64,000 nt of DNA from Candidatus Heimdallarchaeota archaeon (GTDB taxonomy: Archaea > Asgardarchaeota > Heimdallarchaeia > Heimdallarchaeales > Kariarchaeaceae): the NCBI GenBank assembly GCA_030149205.1, contig JASBSB010000007.1, positions 548,473 through 612,472 on the forward strand. The letters run 5' to 3'. A program made the position numbers and the translations under genes. The notes under the pieces are model-generated. The model worked only from the letters and a program-made list of their open reading frames with translations, was not told the origin of the DNA and ran no database searches. Below, in pieces: positions 10,304 through 19,998 of this stretch (position 1 is its first letter; every line of letters begins with the position of its first letter).

Positions 10304-11978
10304 TTTAACGTATGCACAGCTCATCGTTGATGAATTGATAAGGCAAGGTGTGACCAGATTCGTATGTTCACCAGGGTCAAGGTCAACCCCACTTGTATTT
10401 GCGATTTCATTAAGAAAAGAGCATATCAAATATCATATTATTATAGATGAGAGGTCTGCTGGTTTTTTTGCCTTAGGACAGGCAAAGGAGACAGCTCAAC
10501 CTGTGGCTTTGATTTGTACTTCGGGTACTGCTGTTGCAAATTATTTTCCAGCAATTGTTGAGGCTCATTACACAAATATTCCAATGATTGTTCTTTCAGC
10601 AGATCGTCCACACAGTCTTCGAGATGCTGGAGCAAATCAAACAATCGACCAAATCAAAATCTTTGGTGGTTATGTTAACCATTTTGTAGATTTACCAACT
10701 CCACAACCTTCAATCACTGATCACGAACGTAAGGTTTTGACAGGGATTGCGGCTAAGGCTTATCATGCATCCCTTTTTCCAACTAAAGGTGTTGTACACC
10801 TGAATCTTCCCTTTGTTAAACCTCTGGAACCCACAGAAGAAGAAACTCTAGAAAATCTTAAATTCGTCAAAGGTTCAAAAATCAAATTTTTTCATCCTAG
10901 GAAACTAAACGGTTTTGAGAATGGGGATGATTCATTTCAAGGAAAGGTTCTAATAATAATGGGAGCAATCATTCCTGATGATTTGGACTTGTTTGACCTT
11001 AAGGCTCTTTTAGAACAAAAAGGGGTTCCTGTGGTTGCAGATGTGTTGACCAACTTCAGATCCTTGGGTTGTTCAACTCTTATTCAATCATTTGAGGGTA
11101 TTTTAAGTAGCTCTAATTTCGTTAAGCGGTTTGATCCTGACACAATTATCCTTATTGGAAAAAATCCCAGCTCAATTTCTGTTAACAAATTTCTCTATAA
11201 AACAAAGGCTCAAAAGATACAACTGAGTACTAACTCTGATTGGAATGATGAGACCTACCAAACAACACTAAAGGTAGAATTGCCAGGCGAGCAAATCCCA
11301 GAGTTTTTGAATAACTCTATAACACAAATAGATACAGGTTATCTTTCATTACTATCCAGTTTAGACAAAAGTCTTGATGATTCTCTTCCGCAATCATTCT
11401 CAGAAATAGGTGTAGCTAATAAACTACTTCAAATGCTGGAAGATTCAACTATTTTCTTAGCTAACAGTTCTGTAATACGTAACTTTGACATTGTGTATCG
11501 TTTCTCTCCTCATAAATCACTAAGATTTCTAGGGAACCGTGGAGTGAGTGGGATTGATGGGAACATTTCTACTGCCGTTGGTGTTGCACTCTCATCGGAA
11601 AACCGAGTTTACGCAATTATGGGTGATCTAGCCTTTCTTCATGACTTAAACTCAATGTCGATTGTACAAAAGTATAAACCTAAAGTTGGGATAATTGTCT
11701 TTAACAATTCTGGTGGAGGTTTATTTAAAAGACTACCCATTTTTCAACACAAAACAGTTTTTTCTGAGTTTTATTCAACCCCCCAAAACTTTAACATTAA
11801 AGACATTTGCGCTGCTTTTTCATTAGACTATTATGAAGTAACAGCCATGGAATCCTTAAATCGTTTCAATTTCGCAGAGATGGAAACCCCCTTTTGTCTT
11901 GAAATCAAATTAATTTCAGACGCAGAGCCTGAAGCCTATTTAGAATACCTGAAGACATGTCAGAATAAAATGGCTTAA
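10287..11978 (+). CDS. menD: 2-succinyl-5-enolpyruvyl-6-hydroxy-3-cyclohexene-1-carboxylate synthase
   Basis: ThDP enzyme; SPGSRSTPLVFAIS, ICTSGTAVANYFPAIVEAHYTNIPMIVLSADRP, GNRGVSGIDGNISTAVGVAL; likely ATG at 10287 overlaps the menF end. Confidence 0.93.
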   Translation: MKTPLNLTYAQLIVDELIRQGVTRFVCSPGSRSTPLVFAISLRKEHIKYHIIIDERSAGFFALGQAKETAQPVALICTSGTAVANYFPAIVEAHYTNIPMIVLSADRPHSLRDAGANQTIDQIKIFGGYVNHFVDLPTPQPSITDHERKVLTGIAAKAYHASLFPTKGVVHLNLPFVKPLEPTEEETLENLKFVKGSKIKFFHPRKLNGFENGDDSFQGKVLIIMGAIIPDDLDLFDLKALLEQKGVPVVADVLTNFRSLGCSTLIQSFEGILSSSNFVKRFDPDTIILIGKNPSSISVNKFLYKTKAQKIQLSTNSDWNDETYQTTLKVELPGEQIPEFLNNSITQIDTGYLSLLSSLDKSLDDSLPQSFSEIGVANKLLQMLEDSTIFLANSSVIRNFDIVYRFSPHKSLRFLGNRGVSGIDGNISTAVGVALSSENRVYAIMGDLAFLHDLNSMSIVQKYKPKVGIIVFNNSGGGLFKRLPIFQHKTVFSEFYSTPQNFNIKDICAAFSLDYYEVTAMESLNRFNFAEMETPFCLEIKLISDAEPEAYLEYLKTCQNKMA

Positions 11979-12041
11979 CCACAGACAGTCTCACTTCAAA
12001 TAAATCAAAAATCTAATTAATCTTAATTTTAATTTAAATTA

Positions 12042-12533
12042 TTGATAGTCAGAGATCTACCTGTTGGAAGTATTAATATTGAATCTAAGGAAGTTAAGGT
12101 CATAAACCAAGTAAACTTTACCTGTCAAAGTAGCACAGAATGCTGCAGAAAGCATGATATTCCCGTTACACCAAAAGAGGTAGAAAGGATCACAGATAAT
12201 GGGTTTGAACCAGATCAGTTTCTTATAAATTTCACTCCGATCTTAATTAACAGTAAGACTGGGAAGAGTAAGATCAAAGCATACGTTCTCAAGAAGAAAC
12301 CATTTTCTCATGATTGTGTGTTTCTAAACGAGAAGAACCTCTGCTCAATACATGAGTTTAAACCTTTTGCATGCAAAATTTATCCGTTTACCTATGAAAT
12401 AAAGGATACAGAAAATATTGAGGTTCGAGTACATCAAGATAGTGTGTGTAGCTCTGTCAGTGTTGGATTAAATGCTCCCTCGGATTCTATCAATATTATC
12501 AGAGATGTCTATTCCAAAGTTAAAATGCTCTGA
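12042..12533 (+). CDS. YkgJ-like Cys-cluster protein
   Basis: Cys pattern FTCQSSTECCRKHDIPVTPKE...HDCVFLNEKNLCSIHEFKPFACKIYPF. Confidence 0.75.
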   Translation: MIVRDLPVGSINIESKEVKVINQVNFTCQSSTECCRKHDIPVTPKEVERITDNGFEPDQFLINFTPILINSKTGKSKIKAYVLKKKPFSHDCVFLNEKNLCSIHEFKPFACKIYPFTYEIKDTENIEVRVHQDSVCSSVSVGLNAPSDSINIIRDVYSKVKML

Positions 12534-12628
12534 AGATTTTATTGATGACAAATAATAATTAGAGTCTGAATTTACTTCTCTAATATTTTTATCAACTATC
12601 TTTTATAGAATTAAGAAAATAAACGTCT

Positions 12629-13486
12629 ATGTTAATTGGGGTACATTGCTCAATAAGTGGAGGATTAGTAAATGCTCCTCTTGAAGCTCAATCATTGTCA
12701 TGTAGCACTTACCAAATTTTTACCAGGTCCTCACGGTCTTGGAAAACACCCGAATTGAAGTCGGAACAGGTCGAACTATTTAAGAGAAAGAACAAAGAGT
12801 TAGGATTTAGTAATCTTGTAACTCATTTACCCTATCTCCCAAATTTTGCTAATCCGGACAAAGAAATTTATAGTAATTCTCAACATAATTTAATTGAAGA
12901 GGCTAAACGATGTGACATCTTAGAAGTTTCTAACTTGGTGGTTCATATAGGGTCACATAAGGGCTTAGGTTCTAAAAAGGGTATTTTGACAGTGCAATCA
13001 CATTTAGAAAAATTTATTCAGTCTGAATTTAAGGTCAACATCTGTCTTGAGATTTCAGCAGGTTCCAAAAATTCAGTGGGGAGTACTATCGAAGAATTGC
13101 AGCAGATCCGCGATGGATTATCTGAAACTTCTCAGATCAAAATCTGTCTTGATACAGCTCATGCTTTCGCCTCAGGATATGATTTTAGAAATAAAGAAGC
13201 TGTAGATACTTTTACTGATGAGTTTGAGTCTTTGATTGGATTCAAAAATCTAGCAGTTATTCATGTGAACGATTCTAAAGTTGATGTAGGTGGAAAGGTG
13301 GATCGTCATGAACATCTTGGAAAAGGCTATATTGGAATGCAGGGCTTACAAAACCTCCTTAGGCACAAAAAAATTGTAGACCTTCCTATACCAAGAATTC
13401 TTGAGACACCTCGTGATACTAAAGAAGCGGATAAAATTAATTTAAAGATATTATCAGAAATTGTTAATGGGCCATGGCAGATTTGA
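12629..13486 (+). CDS. nfo: Endonuclease IV (AP endonuclease)
   Basis: GVHCSISGGLVNAP, FTRSSRSWKTP, VVHIGSHKG, CLDTAHAFASGYD, VIHVNDSK, HEHLGKGYIG motifs. Confidence 0.92.
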   Translation: MLIGVHCSISGGLVNAPLEAQSLSCSTYQIFTRSSRSWKTPELKSEQVELFKRKNKELGFSNLVTHLPYLPNFANPDKEIYSNSQHNLIEEAKRCDILEVSNLVVHIGSHKGLGSKKGILTVQSHLEKFIQSEFKVNICLEISAGSKNSVGSTIEELQQIRDGLSETSQIKICLDTAHAFASGYDFRNKEAVDTFTDEFESLIGFKNLAVIHVNDSKVDVGGKVDRHEHLGKGYIGMQGLQNLLRHKKIVDLPIPRILETPRDTKEADKINLKILSEIVNGPWQI

Positions 13487-13554
13487 ACTGCCGACCTCAC
13501 GGTTTCAAACAAAGTTATCAGCCGTGCGCTCTAACCAAGCTGAGCTAATAGCCC
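13468..13554 (-). tRNA. tRNA-Ile(GAT) with a 12-nt intron
   Basis: Reverse complement GGGCTATTAGCTCAGCTTGGTTAGAGCGCACGGCTGATA[ACTTTGTTTGAA]ACCGTGAGGTCGGCAGTTCAAATCTGCCATGGCCCA folds as a cloverleaf; 7-bp acceptor stem, TTCAAAT T-loop, GAT anticodon; no encoded CCA. Confidence 0.92.
13504..13515 (-). other. tRNA intron (12 nt) at canonical position 37/38
   Basis: Removing ACTTTGTTTGAA restores a 5-bp anticodon stem CACGG/CCGTG with 7-nt loop CTGATAA. Confidence 0.85.
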
Positions 13555-13724
13555 ATTCTATTGGTGCTTACACCTGTAACCCTGAGTCCGTAGTCAATTG
13601 TTTAAAGATATCGGTTCTGACCCGTTTACTAAAATAATTATTAACTGAAATTACTTTTGATAAAGCGAATCTAAATCCCGAAACCGAACTAGAATTTATT
13701 AAACCAAAAATCGATTATTATACA

Positions 13725-14423
13725 GTGAGCTTAGATAAAACCCCTCAAAAAATATCAAAACTTTTTGATGGAGTTGCCTATCGATATGATCTTTTAAATG
13801 ATGTGATGACAGGCTTTAGTCATCGTATCACTAGAAAGCTAGGGTTAAACTTAGTAGGGGTGAAACCAAATAGTAGGATTTTAGATGTTGCTACAGGAAC
13901 AGGGGATTTCCCAATCCTGCTAACTAAATCTCATAATGTCAAACAAGTTATTGGTATAGATATATCGGAAAATATGCTTCATTTTGCAAAGCTGCGTACT
14001 AAGAATCAGTCGAAAATAGTTTATGAATATGGAAATGCTTTAGAACTTAATTTTGAGGCAAATCAATTTGACTTAATAACGATAGGATACGGGATTAGAA
14101 ATGTCCCCGATACCTTGAAAGTTCTTACAGAGATGAATAGAGTTACGAAATCAGGTGGAAAACTGTTAATAGTAGAAGCTACACCCCCACAATCAAAATA
14201 TCTTAATTTTCTCACACATTTTTATTTTAAATCGATTGTTCCACTGGTGGCATCTCTTTTAGCACATAATGGGGAAGCTTATAGATACTTTGCAGAAAGT
14301 GTTTATCAATTTCCCATTGCACCCAAATTTTGTAAAATTATAAATTCTGCAGGGTGGGTAAATATCAAATATAAGCCTTTATACTTTGGAACAGTGACTA
14401 TTTTTCTAGCAGAGAAACCATAA
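13725..14423 (+). CDS. menG: Demethylmenaquinone methyltransferase (UbiE/MenG)
   Basis: FDGVAYRYDLLNDVMTGFSHR, ILDVATGTGDFPILL, GYGIRNVPDTLKVLTEMNRVTKSGGKLLIVE motifs; GTG start. Confidence 0.9.
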   Translation: MSLDKTPQKISKLFDGVAYRYDLLNDVMTGFSHRITRKLGLNLVGVKPNSRILDVATGTGDFPILLTKSHNVKQVIGIDISENMLHFAKLRTKNQSKIVYEYGNALELNFEANQFDLITIGYGIRNVPDTLKVLTEMNRVTKSGGKLLIVEATPPQSKYLNFLTHFYFKSIVPLVASLLAHNGEAYRYFAESVYQFPIAPKFCKIINSAGWVNIKYKPLYFGTVTIFLAEKP

Positions 14424-14482
14424 TTGGTAATTGACTTTTTCAGATAAGCCACCTTTTATTTAGGAATTGATGAAAATAGAAA

Positions 14483-15895
14483 ATGTTGCTTCGCTACCAG
14501 TATCGAAGATTATTCAAGGTTGTCTCGATCTTCTTCCTAGTTACATTAATCTTGAGTTCACTCATTTTCTTTATTCCGCTTCTTTTCCCACCACCCACAT
14601 ACAATGTTTCCAATTACTTAATCAAGGAAACTCAAGATGGATTTGTTAGTGATGAGGTCTCGGGAAACAACACCATATATGTTTTAACAAAACCTGATTT
14701 GAATAACCTAACGATAAATAAGATTAACGCCATCAACAAAAATGGGAAGCTTTTATGGTCATATCCTATCGCAGATCCATTTTCTAGCACACAACTACTT
14801 GCTGGATCAGACAACCAAGTGTTAGCTTTGGTTTATAAAAACCTCCTCCCCACAATCGAGCTTTATGGACAATTTGGGCAGGTATGGAACCTAAACATCA
14901 GTTCGCTTGTTCCTGATTCGCTGGTCTCTCTGGTTGTTGCTAATGCCATCTCAAGAGGGTTCGCTGTGAGTTTTGTAAGTGTAAGCAGAACGACAGATGG
15001 AAATATTGTGGAAGCCACATTAAACTACTTTGAAATTGGAACTGCACCTAAAATTTTGAATACCCTGTCAATTAAAGCCCAAGGTGTCACAAAACTTGTA
15101 AGACCCACAGAAAAAGGTGACTCCGTTAAATTTGGGTATATTAGTAAAGGTGTATCAGAGCTACTCTACCAGTTCAATTCGACAACAAAGCGGGGGAAAT
15201 TTCTACAGACTGTAAATTTTTCCAACTTTGCCTTTGGGAAGACGTACATAGGAAAAATAACAACAAAAGAAGGTGAAATCCGTGTATTTGGGACATTTAA
15301 TCTGACTCAGATAGAATTTTGGAAAAATGATCAGATGTTCGCAAGTATCGATAACTCAGTTGCGAAGATCTATCAATCATTTGCTCAAAAGGGCGATTCA
15401 ATACAACATGTTGAATTTCTTCCTGGTAGGGTTCTTTTCACTGCTTACAGTGAGTTTAATCATTTCGCCCAATCATCATTTGGTGTAGTATTATTAAATC
15501 AAAATGGGTTGACAAAGATAACCAAGTTAAATCTCCCTGAAGCGGACCCAAACTTTCTGATCAGCTCTCGAGCTGTTTATTATATTAACTCAGAGGTTGT
15601 TATATTACAAGAACTGTTCAATCCTTTAAATAAGACCTTAAAATATCGAACAGTAATATCTACCCCTTCAACTACTAATCCAGTTGACTTTATTGATACC
15701 TTATCACTTTTGGAAAAATTCTCTTTACCAATTTTTATTGGTATCCTATTTTCCGGGGTTACTGTCATAAGAACCAGAGGCCCAATTATTGATGAACATC
15801 TCTATCCTTCTGAGAATAAAAATTACAAAGAGTACGTTGAAAAACTAAACAAAATTGAGAAAATAGCTGATGAATCTGAAAATAATGATATTTGA
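14483..15895 (+). CDS. Membrane-anchored extracytoplasmic protein, beta-propeller-like
   Basis: N-terminal TM (FKVVSIFFLVTLILSSLIFFIPLLF), repetitive beta-rich middle, C-terminal TM. Confidence 0.5.
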   Translation: MLLRYQYRRLFKVVSIFFLVTLILSSLIFFIPLLFPPPTYNVSNYLIKETQDGFVSDEVSGNNTIYVLTKPDLNNLTINKINAINKNGKLLWSYPIADPFSSTQLLAGSDNQVLALVYKNLLPTIELYGQFGQVWNLNISSLVPDSLVSLVVANAISRGFAVSFVSVSRTTDGNIVEATLNYFEIGTAPKILNTLSIKAQGVTKLVRPTEKGDSVKFGYISKGVSELLYQFNSTTKRGKFLQTVNFSNFAFGKTYIGKITTKEGEIRVFGTFNLTQIEFWKNDQMFASIDNSVAKIYQSFAQKGDSIQHVEFLPGRVLFTAYSEFNHFAQSSFGVVLLNQNGLTKITKLNLPEADPNFLISSRAVYYINSEVVILQELFNPLNKTLKYRTVISTPSTTNPVDFIDTLSLLEKFSLPIFIGILFSGVTVIRTRGPIIDEHLYPSENKNYKEYVEKLNKIEKIADESENNDI

Positions 15896-15942
15896 CATCA
15901 AAATAGGCTAATTAATATAAATATCTCCTAAATTTATTAGTT

Positions 15943-16302
15943 ATGACATTAATAAAATCAATCCATCATGTGGTCATATATGTAACAAACATGAATGAAG
16001 CTATCAATTTTTACACAGAGATTTTAGAGATGAAATTAGGATACAAAAGTGATATGTGGACCGAAGTTTCATTTCTGACCCCAGGGTCTTATATTGGATT
16101 GCATTATACGAAGGAAGGAAATTCTAAATCTATTGGAACTGAAGTCTCTTTTGAAGTAACAGACATCCATTCAGTGAGGGAAAGGTTACTCCAGAACAAA
16201 GTAAATTTTACGAGTGATGTGCTTGAAGCAGCACCTGGTAAATTAATTGCTAACTTCTTGGATCCATTTGGAAATCCATTATCTATCTATGAAACTATCT
16301 AA
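15943..16302 (+). CDS. VOC/glyoxalase-like protein
   Basis: IHHVVIYVTNMNEAINFYTEILEMKLGYKSD...NFLDPFGNPLSIYE. Confidence 0.85.
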   Translation: MTLIKSIHHVVIYVTNMNEAINFYTEILEMKLGYKSDMWTEVSFLTPGSYIGLHYTKEGNSKSIGTEVSFEVTDIHSVRERLLQNKVNFTSDVLEAAPGKLIANFLDPFGNPLSIYETI

Positions 16303-18127
16303 CAAAAAATTTGAATTTAGAGCTTTTGCGTAAAATAATTAGAGCTAACACCATGGGCATAAATACATAAATTCCAGAATTGTTTTTAGATGTAGTTGGA
16401 ATCCCTGTATTAGTGGCACTAGTCTTAGTGGCTGTTGATATATACTTCTTAACAAATGAAAGATCCTTAGTTGCAAAGGTCAAGTAAATTGCTTTGAAAT
16501 AGAGTGCTGAGACATTGAATCTTCTTGCTTCAAATTCAGAATTTGCTAGTCCAAGTAATGAAAATGCCTGTTGAAAACTTGAATTATCCACAAATGTAGG
16601 TGAGATTTGATCTATCAGATTTTTATAATAAAGGCTATAGAGTCTCCCAAGTTTGAAAAAATCATACTGGGAAAATCTGTTGCCGTTGGGAAAATACCCC
16701 ATAATGCTGTCAACAAAATCAGAACCCCACATATTATAAATGTTAAAAGGGTGGGGTAAACCCAAAGAATGACCAATCTCATGAGCCAGGACTTGTGACA
16801 TCCCTCTGCTTTTGTTGATACCTTCATAAACTCGAGTTGGTTGGATCCCCTGTAATTGCCATCCCATTCCGCCTAATCCTGCAAACCTGAGGTCACCCCA
16901 ACTAAATACAACCTTATCTAAGAGGAAAGTCAGACTTGGAAGGTTTGTGGTGTTTTTTTCATGCTGAATGAACAAGGGGAGAATGTTTGTTTCTAAGTAG
17001 GTTAAAAACCCCTTACTTACATCAAGCAGATATATATCTTCAGCAGGGATATAAGTCATAAAACTCTTCATCTCATTAACAAGGGTTCTGTAGTCAGAAA
17101 GATTGAACCATTGGGTTGATACATTAAAATTCCACCAAGAGAAACTTTCAGATAGCAATTTCTGTATTCTTTTATCATGAACTACCCATTGAATGTCTGA
17201 TTGGTTTGGATACAGTCTTGTCCAATTGTTAAAAATTATATTGTTCACTTGAATTGTATCTGAAGTGATCATCTGTCCCATCACAGGTTCACTAAATAGA
17301 TTTTCCATATAAGTATTAATCACTCCATTTATCCAGTTGTTAAACTCTGGGGAAGTAAAATTTGACCTGTTCCACACCCCCAACGGTCTGGTCAGTATGT
17401 TGTCATAATATCCATTTGATCCCCAAGCTGTGTTTATAAAATTCCCATACCATGTAACCGATGAGAGGTCCACAAACTGTAGGGGGTACTGTTGTATTCC
17501 ACCCCATCCATTCGTTTGTCTCCCGAGATTGAGACCTCCAGTTCCAGAAAAGAAAGAAGGGGTGAGTTTTTGAGTATCAATATCTTTTGGATACACATTA
17601 AACCAATGAGGGCCTGCTTTTGTTACATCTGTCAGATTAAAGAGGAATAAGTTATAATCTGCTGTAGATATCTTTGTCTGAAACTTGTTATATAACCATT
17701 TTACAGTGTCAACAGCATTAAAGGACGTTCCTACCCTGGGAACAAAACTGTCATTTTTCAGACCTCCATTGAATGCAGTGGAGTTAAATGAGTAACCATT
17801 AGGTGTGCTAGTAGACTCATTTGCTACAAGTGCTTTAACTAAATCTTGATGATCTTTATCTGTAAAAGGTAAAATTTTTACTTGAAACTTATAATTTAAT
17901 GTGAAACCCAAACCAGCTCTAGATCTATCATATACTCGATTGTTATATGTCAGTAACCTGTTTTCAATGTTAATAGACGAGTCAAATTTGGAATCGACAA
18001 AAACATTCACCGTAATTGGGACGATTTTGTCAGCGATCGATGTTTGGTGATACATGGTGTCCCCCCCTACCCCCATTGTACTCAAAGTTAGTGAAAAAAT
18101 GATAATTATGGTTATTTGAGTCCTCAT
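16295..18127 (-). CDS. Secreted, C-terminally anchored metzincin-like zinc metalloprotease
   Basis: Signal peptide; HEIGHSLGLPH (HExxHxxGxxH); Ser/Thr-rich linker then TM (VFMPMVLALIILRKSSKFKFFVR). Confidence 0.75.
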   Translation of the reverse strand: MRTQITIIIIFSLTLSTMGVGGDTMYHQTSIADKIVPITVNVFVDSKFDSSINIENRLLTYNNRVYDRSRAGLGFTLNYKFQVKILPFTDKDHQDLVKALVANESTSTPNGYSFNSTAFNGGLKNDSFVPRVGTSFNAVDTVKWLYNKFQTKISTADYNLFLFNLTDVTKAGPHWFNVYPKDIDTQKLTPSFFSGTGGLNLGRQTNGWGGIQQYPLQFVDLSSVTWYGNFINTAWGSNGYYDNILTRPLGVWNRSNFTSPEFNNWINGVINTYMENLFSEPVMGQMITSDTIQVNNIIFNNWTRLYPNQSDIQWVVHDKRIQKLLSESFSWWNFNVSTQWFNLSDYRTLVNEMKSFMTYIPAEDIYLLDVSKGFLTYLETNILPLFIQHEKNTTNLPSLTFLLDKVVFSWGDLRFAGLGGMGWQLQGIQPTRVYEGINKSRGMSQVLAHEIGHSLGLPHPFNIYNMWGSDFVDSIMGYFPNGNRFSQYDFFKLGRLYSLYYKNLIDQISPTFVDNSSFQQAFSLLGLANSEFEARRFNVSALYFKAIYLTFATKDLSFVKKYISTATKTSATNTGIPTTSKNNSGIYVFMPMVLALIILRKSSKFKFFVR

Positions 18128-18288
18128 AAAAAAATGATTCTTTTATAATTATTTTAACATTTCTCTTTTTTTAAATTAACTAATCTAACTCTTTTCAATT
18201 CCAGTTTAGTATACAGAGAATCCATAATAACTATAAAACATCCAAATTATATAATAATATTTTTAGAGCTACGAAATAAATTAAACCA

Positions 18289-19344
18289 TTGAAAATTCTA
18301 GAAATAACTGAATCATTTCCAGATGCCCGGGTTGAAAAAACAATACAAAGTGAGCTAAAATTTGGTCATAAAGTGTCTGCACTAGGTATCAACCTTCATA
18401 AGAAAGAAGTTGTTCCTGATCAGCATGAGGTAAACGTAAGTACAAAAGAGATTGTTTTTAATACTAAAAAAGCAAATAAGAAAATTCAGGATAAAATCAA
18501 GGAGATCGATCCTGATCTGATACACGTCCATAATATCTTCTTTGCACAGTCGGTTGCTGAATTAAACTTCCCATTTATTTATAATGATCATGAAGCTTGG
18601 TCTCTTCAAGAAAGAGCAAATCACTCATTAATTCTCCCTTGGAATAAAGAATTTTTGAAGAAAAAGTTTACTATGCCCTATCGGTACTTAAAGTTTAAAC
18701 ATTGGGAAAAGCGGATTTTTAAAAAGGCTAAGGCTGTCATTGTTGTTAACGTTAACCTGCAATCCATATATGAAACCAAGTGTAAAAATGTCATAACTAT
18801 TCCGAACTGCCCACCCTTATCTGAGGTCAAACCAGTTTGGAAGAAAGCGTTAGAAAGTCAACGGGATTTTGATACAGTATATGTTGGAAATGATTTCAGA
18901 AAAAAATCTATGCCCATGCGTCAGAGCTTTGACGCGTACAAAGCCCTACAAAAGAGTAACCTTAAAGTTTTATTAGTTGGGGAAAAAATTGCAGGAAGAA
19001 CAAAAAACTTTGAATCTGTAGGGTGGGTTGATCATTCTAAAATTTATGAATACTTGGTCAGAGCAAAAACAGGTTTGATACCATGGAAACACAATGATTT
19101 TCATAAGTACATCAACCCTAACAAATATTATATGTATCTACACTCGGGAGCATTGCCCTTGCTTCCAATGGGGATGCAAACGCTCAATGATCCACTAAGT
19201 GTGAAAATCAATGACACAAAAAATATAGTTGAAATAATAAACCAAAATAAAAACTCTCATGAACCTGAAGATATGATCAAGATTGCAAAGATAGTGGGGA
19301 TTTGGGAGAATTACGAAGATCAACTTAAAGATGTACTTTCCTAA
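18289..19344 (+). CDS. Glycosyltransferase family 4-like protein
   Basis: PDLIHVHNIFFAQSVAEL; DTVYVGNDFRKKSM...; GLIPWKHNDFHKYINPNKYYMYLHSGALPLLP. Confidence 0.7.
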   Translation: MKILEITESFPDARVEKTIQSELKFGHKVSALGINLHKKEVVPDQHEVNVSTKEIVFNTKKANKKIQDKIKEIDPDLIHVHNIFFAQSVAELNFPFIYNDHEAWSLQERANHSLILPWNKEFLKKKFTMPYRYLKFKHWEKRIFKKAKAVIVVNVNLQSIYETKCKNVITIPNCPPLSEVKPVWKKALESQRDFDTVYVGNDFRKKSMPMRQSFDAYKALQKSNLKVLLVGEKIAGRTKNFESVGWVDHSKIYEYLVRAKTGLIPWKHNDFHKYINPNKYYMYLHSGALPLLPMGMQTLNDPLSVKINDTKNIVEIINQNKNSHEPEDMIKIAKIVGIWENYEDQLKDVLS

Positions 19345-19536
19345 TCTCTTCTTTGCACAACAACCAGGCAAACAGAAAATGAATGTTGAAATTTAGGTTT
19401 GTTAAATCTTCCTAAAATTAATTAATTTACAGGATATAACAACTGACGACCTAATTTAAAAGGTTTAATCATAATACTTTTATCCATAACCCAATTCGTA
19501 AATCATTGAACATACAGCAGTTTACAAAAATCCTTA

Positions 19537-19749
19537 TTGAACGACCTAGTAGTGGAAGATACCTATTACATTTCAGATAATGATTGGTCAATTAAATTTT
19601 TGAAATATGATAGAAGTCCAAAAGAGGCAGTTAAAAAGGATGAGAAGAAGGTTTATTTTCTCACTCACCCCGTATCATGGAATAATTCTTTGCTTAGAAG
19701 GCTTTCAATTAAAAACTACATTCGCTATTGTGGTCAAGATAATGTCTAA
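19537..19749 (+). pseudogene. Possible C-terminal remnant of a larger (carbohydrate-deacetylase-like?) protein
   Basis: 70 aa ending KKVYFLTHPVSWNNSLLRRLSIKNYIRY; small ORF flanked by long non-coding sequence. Confidence 0.3.
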
Positions 19750-19763
19750 GGGTTTTGATCAGC

Positions 19764-19934
19764 TCAAATTAATAACTGTTCTATTGTTCTTTGATTTTTG
19801 AGGACTTCTAGCTCATAAATCAAATACTCAATTAGGCTTGACCGCTCATTTTCATCAAGACTTAGTGAGGTAAGCTCCTCCTTAACTATCTTAATAATAT
19901 TGAGCATTGTAATAAATTTGTCTTTTTCGTTCAT
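19764..19934 (-). CDS. Small charged helical hypothetical protein
   Basis: MNEKDKFITMLNIIKIVKEELTSLSLDENERSSLIEYLIYELEVLKNQRTIEQLLI; immediately downstream of the exonuclease gene. Confidence 0.4.
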   Translation of the reverse strand: MNEKDKFITMLNIIKIVKEELTSLSLDENERSSLIEYLIYELEVLKNQRTIEQLLI

Positions 19935-19998
19935 ACAAAATATATCCACATTGTTAATATAAAAAAATCTGAAACTCAGAGAGAATTGAAACTGAATT

